DNA from: G965230065 sp965230065
GTDB lineage: Bacteria; Bacteroidota; Bacteroidia; Cytophagales; Cyclobacteriaceae
Assembly: GCA_965230065.1 (NCBI GenBank)
Contig: OZ245942.1
Location: forward strand, 3,038,001-3,102,000
DNA length: 64,000 bases
Reading direction: 5' to 3'
This document shows, one piece after another, positions 49,319 to 56,540 of the stretch. A program made the position numbers and the translations under genes. The notes beneath the pieces were generated by a model. It saw only the letters and a program-made list of their open reading frames with translations, did no database searches and had not been told where the DNA came from. Within the stretch, counting starts at the first letter, position 1, and each line of letters begins with the position of its first letter.

Positions 49319-50722
49319 CTATGCCTGTGTCATCTGCATATTTTCAGGGTCCCAGTACACGATTTTGTTATCGTAATGGCTTACATTGGAAGCCAGGGCG
49401 GGACCGGCTGCACGCATGCCGAAGACGGCTCCTTCTACCGTTTCACCACCGTTGCGAATTACATTGAACCAGTCGGCAAAATGGTCGTTTCGCATATCGT
49501 AACCTTCGGGTGTGGCGTAGGTCATTTCTCCGGGAGGGATAAGTTCAGGGCGGATGCCACTGTATTTCTCTTCATATTCCTTCACAAATGCTTCCTGTGT
49601 TTTCTTGGGGAATGTACCAAAGGAATCCCATCCGCCATAACCGGGGGCTTTAGGCATTTTGTTCTTTCTCAGTGTGATGGACGTCCAGCCCAGTTCCATT
49701 TCCCCTTCCGAGCCTACCAGACGTATTCCGGTTTTCCCTCCGGAGCCATCCACAAAATTCACGCGCAGTGCCAAATTGAACGCCGGGTGGTTTTGTGTGT
49801 CAGGATAGTCAAAAAGCCCCATCATCACATCGGCTACGTCCCGTCCGTCATCCCAATAGCGCAAGCCACCAGTGGCGTAAATTTTATTGGGGCCAGTGGA
49901 ACTGGTAATGATATGCAGCATGGTAAATAAATGCACAAACAGATCGCCGGGAATACCTGTGCCATAATCCCGGTAATTGCGCCAACGGAAGAAACGTACC
50001 GGGTCAAAAGGCACTTTGGGTGCATCGCCCAGGAACATATTCCAATCAATGGTTTGGGGAGAAGCATCAGGTGGAATGGAGTATTGCCAGGCACCCAAAG
50101 CATCGAAGCGGTCGAAAGTAGCTTCGGCTACCACCAATTGGCCAATTTCCCCGGCTTCGTACAGCTCTTTGGCCTTGCGGTGTACAAGCGAGCTGGCAAA
50201 CTGGCTACCTACCTGAAAAGGAGCGCCCGTTTCCTGCTGCACTTTTATCACCTCCGCACCTTCTTCAATATGTTGTACCACAGGTTTTTCGCAGTACACT
50301 GCCTTTCCTTTTTGCATTGCTTCTATGGCCATGCGGTTGTGCCAGTGGTCGGTAGTGGCAACAATTACGGCGTCAATACTTGGGTCATCCAAAATTTCCC
50401 GATAATCCCGGGTGGCTTTTACCTGATTACCAAAAACTTCTTTGGTGCGTACCAAGCGTCCTTCATAGCAATCAGCTACTGAGACGAGCTCTACGCCTTC
50501 TGTAGCCAGGGCAGATTTTACATCGGCAAATCCGATAATGCCCATGCCCAGGCTGGCAATTTGGATGCGGTCGTTGGCAGCCACCTTACTTTTGGGCTTA
50601 AGAATGTAAAAATTCTCTGGCTTTTTAGCAGTAAGTAAGGCAGGGGCACTTGCCAGCAAAGGAGTGGAAGCGCCCAGTTTCTTAATGAAACTTCTTCTTG
50701 AGGTTTTTTTGTGCTTTTTCAT
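49319..50722 (-). CDS. Gfo/Idh/MocA oxidoreductase with Tat signal
   Basis: The 467-residue protein begins with a twin-arginine signal (TSRRSFIKKLGASTPLLASAPAL), so it is exported folded, presumably with bound nucleotide. The Rossmann part reads IQIASLGMGIIGFADV, then DAVIVATTDHWHNRMAIEAMQKGKAVYCEKP with the usual EKP. The C-terminal domain is the Gfo/Idh/MocA type (GIPGDLFVHLFTMLHII). Exported members oxidise or epimerise sugars or polyols; the substrate is unknown. It is 65 bases downstream of the cytoplasmic paralogue and in the same direction. Confidence 0.93.
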   Translation of the reverse strand: MKKHKKTSRRSFIKKLGASTPLLASAPALLTAKKPENFYILKPKSKVAANDRIQIASLGMGIIGFADVKSALATEGVELVSVADCYEGRLVRTKEVFGNQVKATRDYREILDDPSIDAVIVATTDHWHNRMAIEAMQKGKAVYCEKPVVQHIEEGAEVIKVQQETGAPFQVGSQFASSLVHRKAKELYEAGEIGQLVVAEATFDRFDALGAWQYSIPPDASPQTIDWNMFLGDAPKVPFDPVRFFRWRNYRDYGTGIPGDLFVHLFTMLHIITSSTGPNKIYATGGLRYWDDGRDVADVMMGLFDYPDTQNHPAFNLALRVNFVDGSGGKTGIRLVGSEGEMELGWTSITLRKNKMPKAPGYGGWDSFGTFPKKTQEAFVKEYEEKYSGIRPELIPPGEMTYATPEGYDMRNDHFADWFNVIRNGGETVEGAVFGMRAAGPALASNVSHYDNKIVYWDPENMQMTQA

Positions 50723-50732
50723 AATAGCAATT

Positions 50733-50791
50733 GTAGAGCGAATCGGATGCGGTTCCCCGCCGGGACCGAAGCCACTGCAGTTTCGCTTTAC
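50733..50791 (+). repeat. REP-like element, inverted relative to 40187-40257
   Basis: Plus strand: GTAG (50733-50736), AGCGAA ... TTCGCT outer stem, TTTAC end. The inside shares TCCCCGCCGGGACCGAAGCC and CGAATCGGATGCGG with the reverse complement of the 40.2-kb copy. Its end provides the TAA stop of the Gfo/Idh/MocA gene at 50788. Confidence 0.75.
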
Positions 50792-51984
50792 TTAATTTTC
50801 TGGGTAATCTCTCCGGTGTTTTTGTTTTTCAGAATTACTTTGGAACGGCCGTCAGGTAGTTTTTCTTCTTTAATGAGCAGGTGGTGCTCATCGTAATCTA
50901 TCTCCATTTTTTCTTCGGATAGCCCGATTTTTCCGCGCCAGATTTCCAATTCTATGGGTTCCCATTTTTTTGTTTTGGCCGAACGGTAGCAGGCGTCCAT
51001 AATGGCATTTACCACATATCCGTCATAAAAGTTTTCCATGGGTTCGCTTCCGTTGTCCATTGTTTCAAACATATCAGCAAACATGTGCTTGTAACCCAGG
51101 GCGTGGGCTTCGTCGCCTACGGGAAAGAGCCAGCCGGTTTCGCTTTCTGCTTTTTCGGCCACATAACCTTCCTGCCCAACAGCGGTAAACATTTCAAAAC
51201 CCGTGCGCAGGAAATGGTCCAGCCGGATGGTGCCTTCGGTGCCGGAAACTTCATCGCGGATGTCCATGCCACCCCGGTAGTTCCAGCTTACTTCAAACTG
51301 CCCGATGGCCCCGTTTTCGTATTTCACCAAACCGATGGCATGGTCTTCGGCTTCAATCGGTTTCACCTGTGTGGCTGCCCAGCACATGGCTTCCACGGGC
51401 TTGATGTCTTTGCCGATAAAATTCCTGCCAATCTCAATACAATGGCAGCCCATATCAATGATAGCACCACCACCCGACATTTCGGGATTCCAGAACCAGT
51501 CGGAGTGCGGGCCGGGGTGTGCTTCCCTTGAGCGTGTCCATAATACTTTGCCCAAAGCCCCATTTTTGACCGATGTTAGTGCTTTCAGGGTTTTGGGTGG
51601 ATATACCAAATCTTCCAGGTAACCGTGATAAACTCCGGCTTTTTCCACAATTTCCAGGATTTCTTTAGCCTCCACAGCGGTGCGTGCCAGGGGTTTGGTA
51701 CACAAGATGGCTTTTCCGGCAGCAGCAGCTTTTTTCACAGCTTCCAGGTGTAAATTATTGGGCAGGCCAATGAGCACCACATCCGTTTCCGAGTGGTTGA
51801 TGGCTTTTTCCATATCGGTTTCCCAGTGGGGAATGTCCCAGTCATTGGCAAATTTTTGGGCACGTTCTTCAGTGCGGGAATACACCACATGTACCCGGTC
51901 CCTGCCGCGTTGTTCATGCAGGCTTTGGGTGTAGAAATTACCGATGAGTCCGGTGCCTAATAGGGTTATTTTGTGTGATTTCAT
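50788..51984 (-). CDS. Gfo/Idh/MocA oxidoreductase, cytoplasmic
   Basis: From the ATG at 51984 (MKSHKITLLGTGLIGNFYTQSL) the protein has 398 residues; an upstream TTG- or GTG-type extension to 52062 runs through hairpins and is unlikely. NAD-binding GTGLIG, then VVLIGLPNNLHLEAVKKAAAAGKAILCTKPLA with the CTKP variant of the EKP lysine motif. The C-terminal substrate domain has GGGAIIDMGCHCIEIGRNFI. It is likely a sugar/polyol dehydrogenase of the same pathway as the Tat-exported paralogue. Confidence 0.92.
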   Translation of the reverse strand: MKSHKITLLGTGLIGNFYTQSLHEQRGRDRVHVVYSRTEERAQKFANDWDIPHWETDMEKAINHSETDVVLIGLPNNLHLEAVKKAAAAGKAILCTKPLARTAVEAKEILEIVEKAGVYHGYLEDLVYPPKTLKALTSVKNGALGKVLWTRSREAHPGPHSDWFWNPEMSGGGAIIDMGCHCIEIGRNFIGKDIKPVEAMCWAATQVKPIEAEDHAIGLVKYENGAIGQFEVSWNYRGGMDIRDEVSGTEGTIRLDHFLRTGFEMFTAVGQEGYVAEKAESETGWLFPVGDEAHALGYKHMFADMFETMDNGSEPMENFYDGYVVNAIMDACYRSAKTKKWEPIELEIWRGKIGLSEEKMEIDYDEHHLLIKEEKLPDGRSKVILKNKNTGEITQKIK

Positions 51985-52026
51985 GGTATGTTGTTTTGTT
52001 TTACTATATGTTTGGGTGTTCGGAGG

Positions 52027-52087
52027 GCGGGCTGGGCGCCTCCGGCTTCTCAGCCCGCACAAGTTGCCCGGACTAGGAAGTCCGGGC
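52027..52087. repeat. Two perfect GC-rich hairpins
   Basis: GCGGGCTG/CAGCCCGC (52027-52034 and 52051-52058) and GCCCGGACT/AGTCCGGGC (52066-52074 and 52079-52087) occupy the gap between the cytochrome-type dehydrogenase stop and the next gene start. They could end or attenuate the long dehydrogenase transcript. Confidence 0.75.
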
Positions 52088-52095
52088 TCCGGATT

Positions 52096-54969
52096 TTAAT
52101 TAAGCGTCAGTAAATAATTAGCAATATCGGCCAGGCCTTGCTCGTTTAGGCCCAACGTGATGGGGTCGGGCATGATGCTGGTTTGCAGAACTTTCTGACT
52201 TTCTATTTCATTTGTTTTGATGACGTGTTGTTTCCCGGTGGCATCTTTCAAAATGGTGGTTTCCCCTTCTGAAAGCAGGAAACCCAATAATACTTGTCCA
52301 TCCTTAGTCCTGACCAGGCGGGCTTCGTACCCAAATGCGACTCCTGCAGAAGGGTGAATAATAGCATCCAGCAAACCTTCTTTGTCAAACTTGCCGCCGA
52401 TAGCGCCAAGTTTCGGGCCTATGTCGTTGCCCATTTCGCCTACCTGATGGCACATACTGCAATTGGCAATGAATAATGCCCTGCCTTTGGTTTTATCCCC
52501 TTGCAAGGCAGTTACATTTTTCATAGCAAGTGTTTTGCCACCGGGCCGCACAAAATATTCACTGGCCAGGGTGCGCACCTGCTGGCTCGGATTATTGAAA
52601 ATGTTTTTGGAAACGGCAGCGGTAACTTCTTTCGGTAATTTGTTTTCAGCAGCCAAACTGAGCAGCATACTGCCTCCGGATGCATCAGTGGCCATCATTT
52701 CGGCAGCTTTAATCCTGTCATTCATGGATAAAGCATCGTTTGTGATTTGCTGCTGATACCCGGCGAGCTCGGCAGGTACCTGAGAAGTAGTGGCGGTATT
52801 TCCTTCCCAGTCCCAAATGGCATACCAGGTGTTGGATTGCCGGAAGTTGAGCCACCAATCGGCCATTTTCGCGATTTCGTCTTTGGTATAGCTTACATCC
52901 ATCATGGCTTGCACGGCTGCTTTATCCTGAATAAATGCGAGTGCCGTCAGGGCTTTTTCCCTTTGTTCTTCCGATAGGCTTTTGCTAATGGCTCGGGCTT
53001 TTAGTGCTTCTACCGCCGTGGTGGGGTGCAGTTCCCAAACCAGGTTGGCCAGCTTTTCAGGCCATTGGGCCGGGGCATCGCTTTCCCCGGCTATCAACTC
53101 CGGGTAGATTTCGTCTTCTTTACCATCTAAGGCGATGCCTAATGCTGTCAGGTAATAAGGGTCTTTTTCATCATAGCCATCAATCAAATTCATGATGATG
53201 GGCTGGGATTCGGCCAAAGGAACATCGCGTAAAGAAATGGCTACTTCACGGCGAACAGCAGGAGATGGGTCAGAAGCTGCTGTTTTTGCATAGTTGAGCA
53301 GATTTTCTTTGTCATTTTTCAGTGCCCGGTAAGCCGTAACCCGAAGGCGTGGGTCGGGTTCTTCTTTTAAAATATTTTCTACGATGGATTTTCCCTGTTC
53401 GCCTAATTGTGCCAGCAACCATACGGCTCTTGCACGGTGAGAAGGGTTCTCACTATTTAAAATTTCTTTTACCTCAGGCACTACAGCCTCTCCCTGTTCC
53501 AGCAGTTTTTGGAAACCCAAATTCCGCACATTGATGGCAGGGTTTAGCAGCGCCTTAATTTGCCCTTCGGTGTTAGATAAGTCAATTTTTGGGGCAGTTA
53601 ATTTTTTGTCTTTGGGCGTGATACGATAAATACGGCCGTAACCAATGCTGTCATCCATGCGGTGACCGCCCACTACGGGGTCGTACCAGTCGGCAATGTA
53701 GATGGCGCCATCAGTACCTACGGCAACATCGCTGGGACGGAACCACTTGCGGGTGTCGTTGTCCACATCGTTCCAAACGTAGCCTTCGGTAGATACGTCC
53801 ATGGTGGTAATCAAATCTTTCCGGTCAAAAGCAAATCCGGCACCCTGCATGGTGGGTTGGTATGCAAAAATCACGTTACGTCCGGCATCGGCACTCAGCA
53901 GCATGCCCTGGTATTGCTGGCCAAAAGCATCTCCTTCGTACACTACTACGCCTGTGGGAGAGCCAGCCCCTGTTTGGTCACCCACCGGAGTAACACCCGG
54001 GTCATCCTGGTGCCAGTGAGCCGTAAAAATGGGCTGGTTGGGCCGGCGGTCGGCTTTCCAGGTGCGGGTGCCATCTTTGCTAAAATACCCGGCATTGCCT
54101 CCTTCCATTACAAAGGAAGTGCGGCAGGCTTCTACTTCATCATCATTGTCGTTTTGCCACATATTGCCATAAGAGTCCACGGCCAGTTCATAAGCATTGC
54201 GGAAATTATGGGCGAGTACTTCCAGTCCGCTGCCATCGCTACCAATGCGTAGGGCGAGGCCGCCTGTCCACACGCGCCCGTCATCGCTCACCATATTGCC
54301 CTGGTTTTCTTTGTTGTAGGGCGTGCCTCCGGTGTAAATGCTTCCCGAGCGCAATGTCCATCCGCTTTTGTCGGTTACCACGTGCGGGCCGGCATTGCCT
54401 GAGTTGAAATACCATTTCCCATCAGGTCCTGCTACGAAAGAGTGGAGGCTGTGGTCGTGGTCGTAGCCACCGAATCCGGTGAGGAAAACTTCTTTTTTGT
54501 CAGGTTTGTCGTCCCCGTTTTCATCGGTATAAATAAATACAGAAGGCGCACAGGAAACGATGACTTTGTTACCAATGACAGCAATTCCCAGGGGAGCGCG
54601 CAAATCTTTGTCCTGTACAAACACTTTGGAGCTATCGGCCACGCCATCCCCGTCCGTATCTTCCAGAATCATGACCCGGTCGCCCTGTTCAAAATGAAGG
54701 TGGTTATCGGGTTTGTTCCTGAAATCCCGGTAGTTGACGGCTTCGGTAATCCAGATTCTGCCTTTGGCGTCCACATCCATGTTGGTGGGATTATAAAACT
54801 GGGGTGATTCGGCCCAGAGGGTGGCTTCCCATTCGGCGGGAAGAAAAAAGTTGTTACTTGAATCTACCTCAAAGCCAAGTTTTTTGGACTCAACCGTGGC
54901 CTGCCGGGGTTCGGTGCAGGCAGTGAGCAGGAGGTAGCAGAACGGAAAAATGTAAAGTAATTTTTTCAT
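52096..54969 (-). CDS. PVC-type membrane-bound dehydrogenase with HEAT repeats and cytochrome c domain
   Basis: The 957-residue lipoprotein has a lipobox (LLTAC, Cys18). A six-bladed-propeller-like dehydrogenase region follows (about 35-430: NPTNMDVDAKGRIWITEAVNYRDF, DGDGVADSSKVFVQ, AVGTDGAIYIADWYDPVVGGH). A HEAT-like helical region comes next (about 470-800: SENPSHRARAVWLLAQLGEQG). The end is a heme c domain with CxxCH (IANCSMCHQVG, about residue 835), GPKLGAIG and the distal Met in SIMPDPITLGL. This matches the 'PVC-type heme-binding CxxCH' family. It should pass electrons from an extracytoplasmic substrate, probably a carbohydrate, to the respiratory chain. Substrate unproven. Confidence 0.92.
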   Translation of the reverse strand: MKKLLYIFPFCYLLLTACTEPRQATVESKKLGFEVDSSNNFFLPAEWEATLWAESPQFYNPTNMDVDAKGRIWITEAVNYRDFRNKPDNHLHFEQGDRVMILEDTDGDGVADSSKVFVQDKDLRAPLGIAVIGNKVIVSCAPSVFIYTDENGDDKPDKKEVFLTGFGGYDHDHSLHSFVAGPDGKWYFNSGNAGPHVVTDKSGWTLRSGSIYTGGTPYNKENQGNMVSDDGRVWTGGLALRIGSDGSGLEVLAHNFRNAYELAVDSYGNMWQNDNDDEVEACRTSFVMEGGNAGYFSKDGTRTWKADRRPNQPIFTAHWHQDDPGVTPVGDQTGAGSPTGVVVYEGDAFGQQYQGMLLSADAGRNVIFAYQPTMQGAGFAFDRKDLITTMDVSTEGYVWNDVDNDTRKWFRPSDVAVGTDGAIYIADWYDPVVGGHRMDDSIGYGRIYRITPKDKKLTAPKIDLSNTEGQIKALLNPAINVRNLGFQKLLEQGEAVVPEVKEILNSENPSHRARAVWLLAQLGEQGKSIVENILKEEPDPRLRVTAYRALKNDKENLLNYAKTAASDPSPAVRREVAISLRDVPLAESQPIIMNLIDGYDEKDPYYLTALGIALDGKEDEIYPELIAGESDAPAQWPEKLANLVWELHPTTAVEALKARAISKSLSEEQREKALTALAFIQDKAAVQAMMDVSYTKDEIAKMADWWLNFRQSNTWYAIWDWEGNTATTSQVPAELAGYQQQITNDALSMNDRIKAAEMMATDASGGSMLLSLAAENKLPKEVTAAVSKNIFNNPSQQVRTLASEYFVRPGGKTLAMKNVTALQGDKTKGRALFIANCSMCHQVGEMGNDIGPKLGAIGGKFDKEGLLDAIIHPSAGVAFGYEARLVRTKDGQVLLGFLLSEGETTILKDATGKQHVIKTNEIESQKVLQTSIMPDPITLGLNEQGLADIANYLLTLN

Positions 54970-55369
54970 AGGAAGACAAATTTCATGATTTCAAATAGAA
55001 ATTTATGATACTATTTTAACTGATAGTTCAAATTTTTTAGCAAAAATTAAGGTAGCATAATATTAAAGTATTAGTTTTTGATGTAGTATTGAAATTTAGC
55101 TGTAATTGTTGTGTCGTAAACCGATGTATATGAAATCCGAAATCCTAATCTCTAAATCCTAAACAAGTCCGAATGATTTAAATCTAAAATTCAAAACTTA
55201 TATAATGATTTTCCATGGATCATAGAAGGCTTAATACAATGTTTTGTGATTTATTTTTTGAATTTTAAGATTGTTTTGGATTTAGGATTTAGAACTTAGG
55301 ATTTCTAACTCCTTGGCTTGTTCTGATGCATAGATAAAGATTAAATATTTTTAAGTTACAATACCATTT
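54970..55369. repeat. Divergent promoter region filled by an 'AAATCCTAAATC'-class inverted repeat
   Basis: Left arm about 55131-55200 (AAATCCTAATCTCTAAATCC and relatives) and right arm about 55255-55312 (GGATTTAGGATTTAGAACTT and relatives) flank about 55 bases. The arms pair imperfectly but over long distance. The part next to the cytochrome gene (54970-55080) is AT-rich and includes TAAATTTC-like promoter boxes on the minus strand. No gene in these 400 bases. Confidence 0.6.
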
Positions 55370-56245
55370 ATGAAACCCTTATTGGAGAAACTGACGCTGG
55401 AGCCAAAAAATTCTTTTGTGCTGCAAAAAGATGTGTTGTCGTATTATCCTACGCCCTGGCATTATCATCCGGAGTACGAACTGGTATTGGTGGTAAAAAG
55501 CACCGGGCAGCGCATTGTGGGCGATAGTATTGAAAATTTTTCGGATGGGGACTTGGTATTTATGGGGCCTAACTTACCCCATGTGTATAACAACGACAGC
55601 AGTTATTATGAAGGCGTTGATGAATTGAAAGCAGAAGCGATTGTCATTCATTTCAACGAAGATTTTCTGGGCAGGGATTTTTTCAAGGTTCCGGAAATGA
55701 TGCCTGTGAAGCGGCTTTTTGCGCAATCGCAATGCGGAATGAAAATTACAGGTAAAACCCGGAAAATAATAGCGGATAAAATGCAGGGGATGCTAAAAAT
55801 GCAGGGGGCTTCCCGCCTGATTGAGTTGCTTTCCTTGTTAGAAATGCTGGCTACTACGAAAGAGTATCGCCTGCTAGCCAGCCCCGGTTTTGTGCAAAAA
55901 TATAACAGTTCAGGCACAGAACGGATGACCCGGGTGTATGATTACATCATGAACCATTTCAAAGAAGATATTCGCCTCGAAGATGTGGCCGAAATCGCCA
56001 ACATGGCAACGCCTTCTTTTTGCCGTTTTTTCAAAGCTTGTACGCGCAAAACTTTTTCCCGCTTCCTCAATGAAATACGGATTGGCTTTGCCTGTAAACT
56101 GTTGCAGGAAGGCCATTTTTCCATTGCTGAAATTTGTTATGAAAGCGGGTTTAACAACCTTTCTAATTTCAACCGACAGTTTAAGAAGATTATGGACAAG
56201 TCTCCGATGGAATATCGGAAAACGCGGGAGAATACTGCACACTAG
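55370..56245 (+). CDS. AraC-family regulator with cupin-like sensor domain
   Basis: The 291-residue protein has an N-terminal cupin-like domain (about 20-110: YYPTPWHYHPEYELVLVVKSTGQRIVGDSIENFSDGDLVFMGPNLPHVY) for a small ligand, and a C-terminal AraC DNA-binding domain (about 185-285: IRLEDVAEIANMATPSFCRFFKACTRKTFSRFLNEIR and SIAEICYESGFNNLSNFNRQFKKIMDKSPMEYRK). It is divergent from the cytochrome-type dehydrogenase and is the natural regulator of the minus-strand sugar cluster. Confidence 0.94.
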   Translation: MKPLLEKLTLEPKNSFVLQKDVLSYYPTPWHYHPEYELVLVVKSTGQRIVGDSIENFSDGDLVFMGPNLPHVYNNDSSYYEGVDELKAEAIVIHFNEDFLGRDFFKVPEMMPVKRLFAQSQCGMKITGKTRKIIADKMQGMLKMQGASRLIELLSLLEMLATTKEYRLLASPGFVQKYNSSGTERMTRVYDYIMNHFKEDIRLEDVAEIANMATPSFCRFFKACTRKTFSRFLNEIRIGFACKLLQEGHFSIAEICYESGFNNLSNFNRQFKKIMDKSPMEYRKTRENTAH

Positions 56246-56252
56246 TGAAACT

Positions 56253-56395
56253 CTAAATCCTAATCCGCCGTGGCCCGGTCAAAACTCAAAATAAATTTTA
56301 ATGCGTCAAATACAAAACTCAAAACATTGGTTTGGAGCTTGGGTTTTAGAAGTTTTGATTTATTTGGAGTTTAGCATTTAGAGCTTGGAATTTTA
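56253..56395. repeat. 'AAATCCTAA' / 'TTTAGCATTTAG' AT-rich inverted repeat
   Basis: CTCTAAATCCTAATCC and AAAACTCAAAATAAATTTTA on the left face TTTGATTTATTTGGAGTTTAG and ATTTAGAGCTTGG on the right. It has the same character as the elements at 47.3 and 55.1-55.3 kb and stands between the AraC gene and the permease. Confidence 0.55.
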
Positions 56396-56450
56396 CCAGT
56401 TACTGCAAAATACTGTGCGTTCACTGCAAAATGTTTGGGGAATATTGTCG

Positions 56451-56534
56451 GAATCAAGATTTTCGGGATGAAAAAAGATAGCCAGGATAAAAGAATCTTG
56501 ACTATCCGGCAACATTCAGTACATCCTGATTAAA
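56451..56534. repeat. Direct-repeat copy 1 flanking the ABC permease
   Basis: The segment reads AATCAAGATTTTCGGGATGA, then GATAGCCAGGAT and AAGAATCTTGAC, ending with TACATCCTGATT. Copy 2 at 58936-59014 matches it in the same orientation over about 55 bases with scattered substitutions. Each copy also has internal inverted character (AAGAT/ATCTT). Confidence 0.7.
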
Positions 56535-56540
56535 ACAACC

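Noticed and set aside
49316..49930. 204-codon plus-strand ORF antisense to the Tat-exported Gfo/Idh/MocA gene
   Set aside because: The coding signal and motifs are on the minus strand; the antisense product has no domain.
47262..56395. AAATCCTAAATCC units as a CRISPR array or telomere repeat
   Set aside because: Units are degenerate, in opposite orientations and without regular spacers; no cas genes; the site is internal to a chromosome-like locus.
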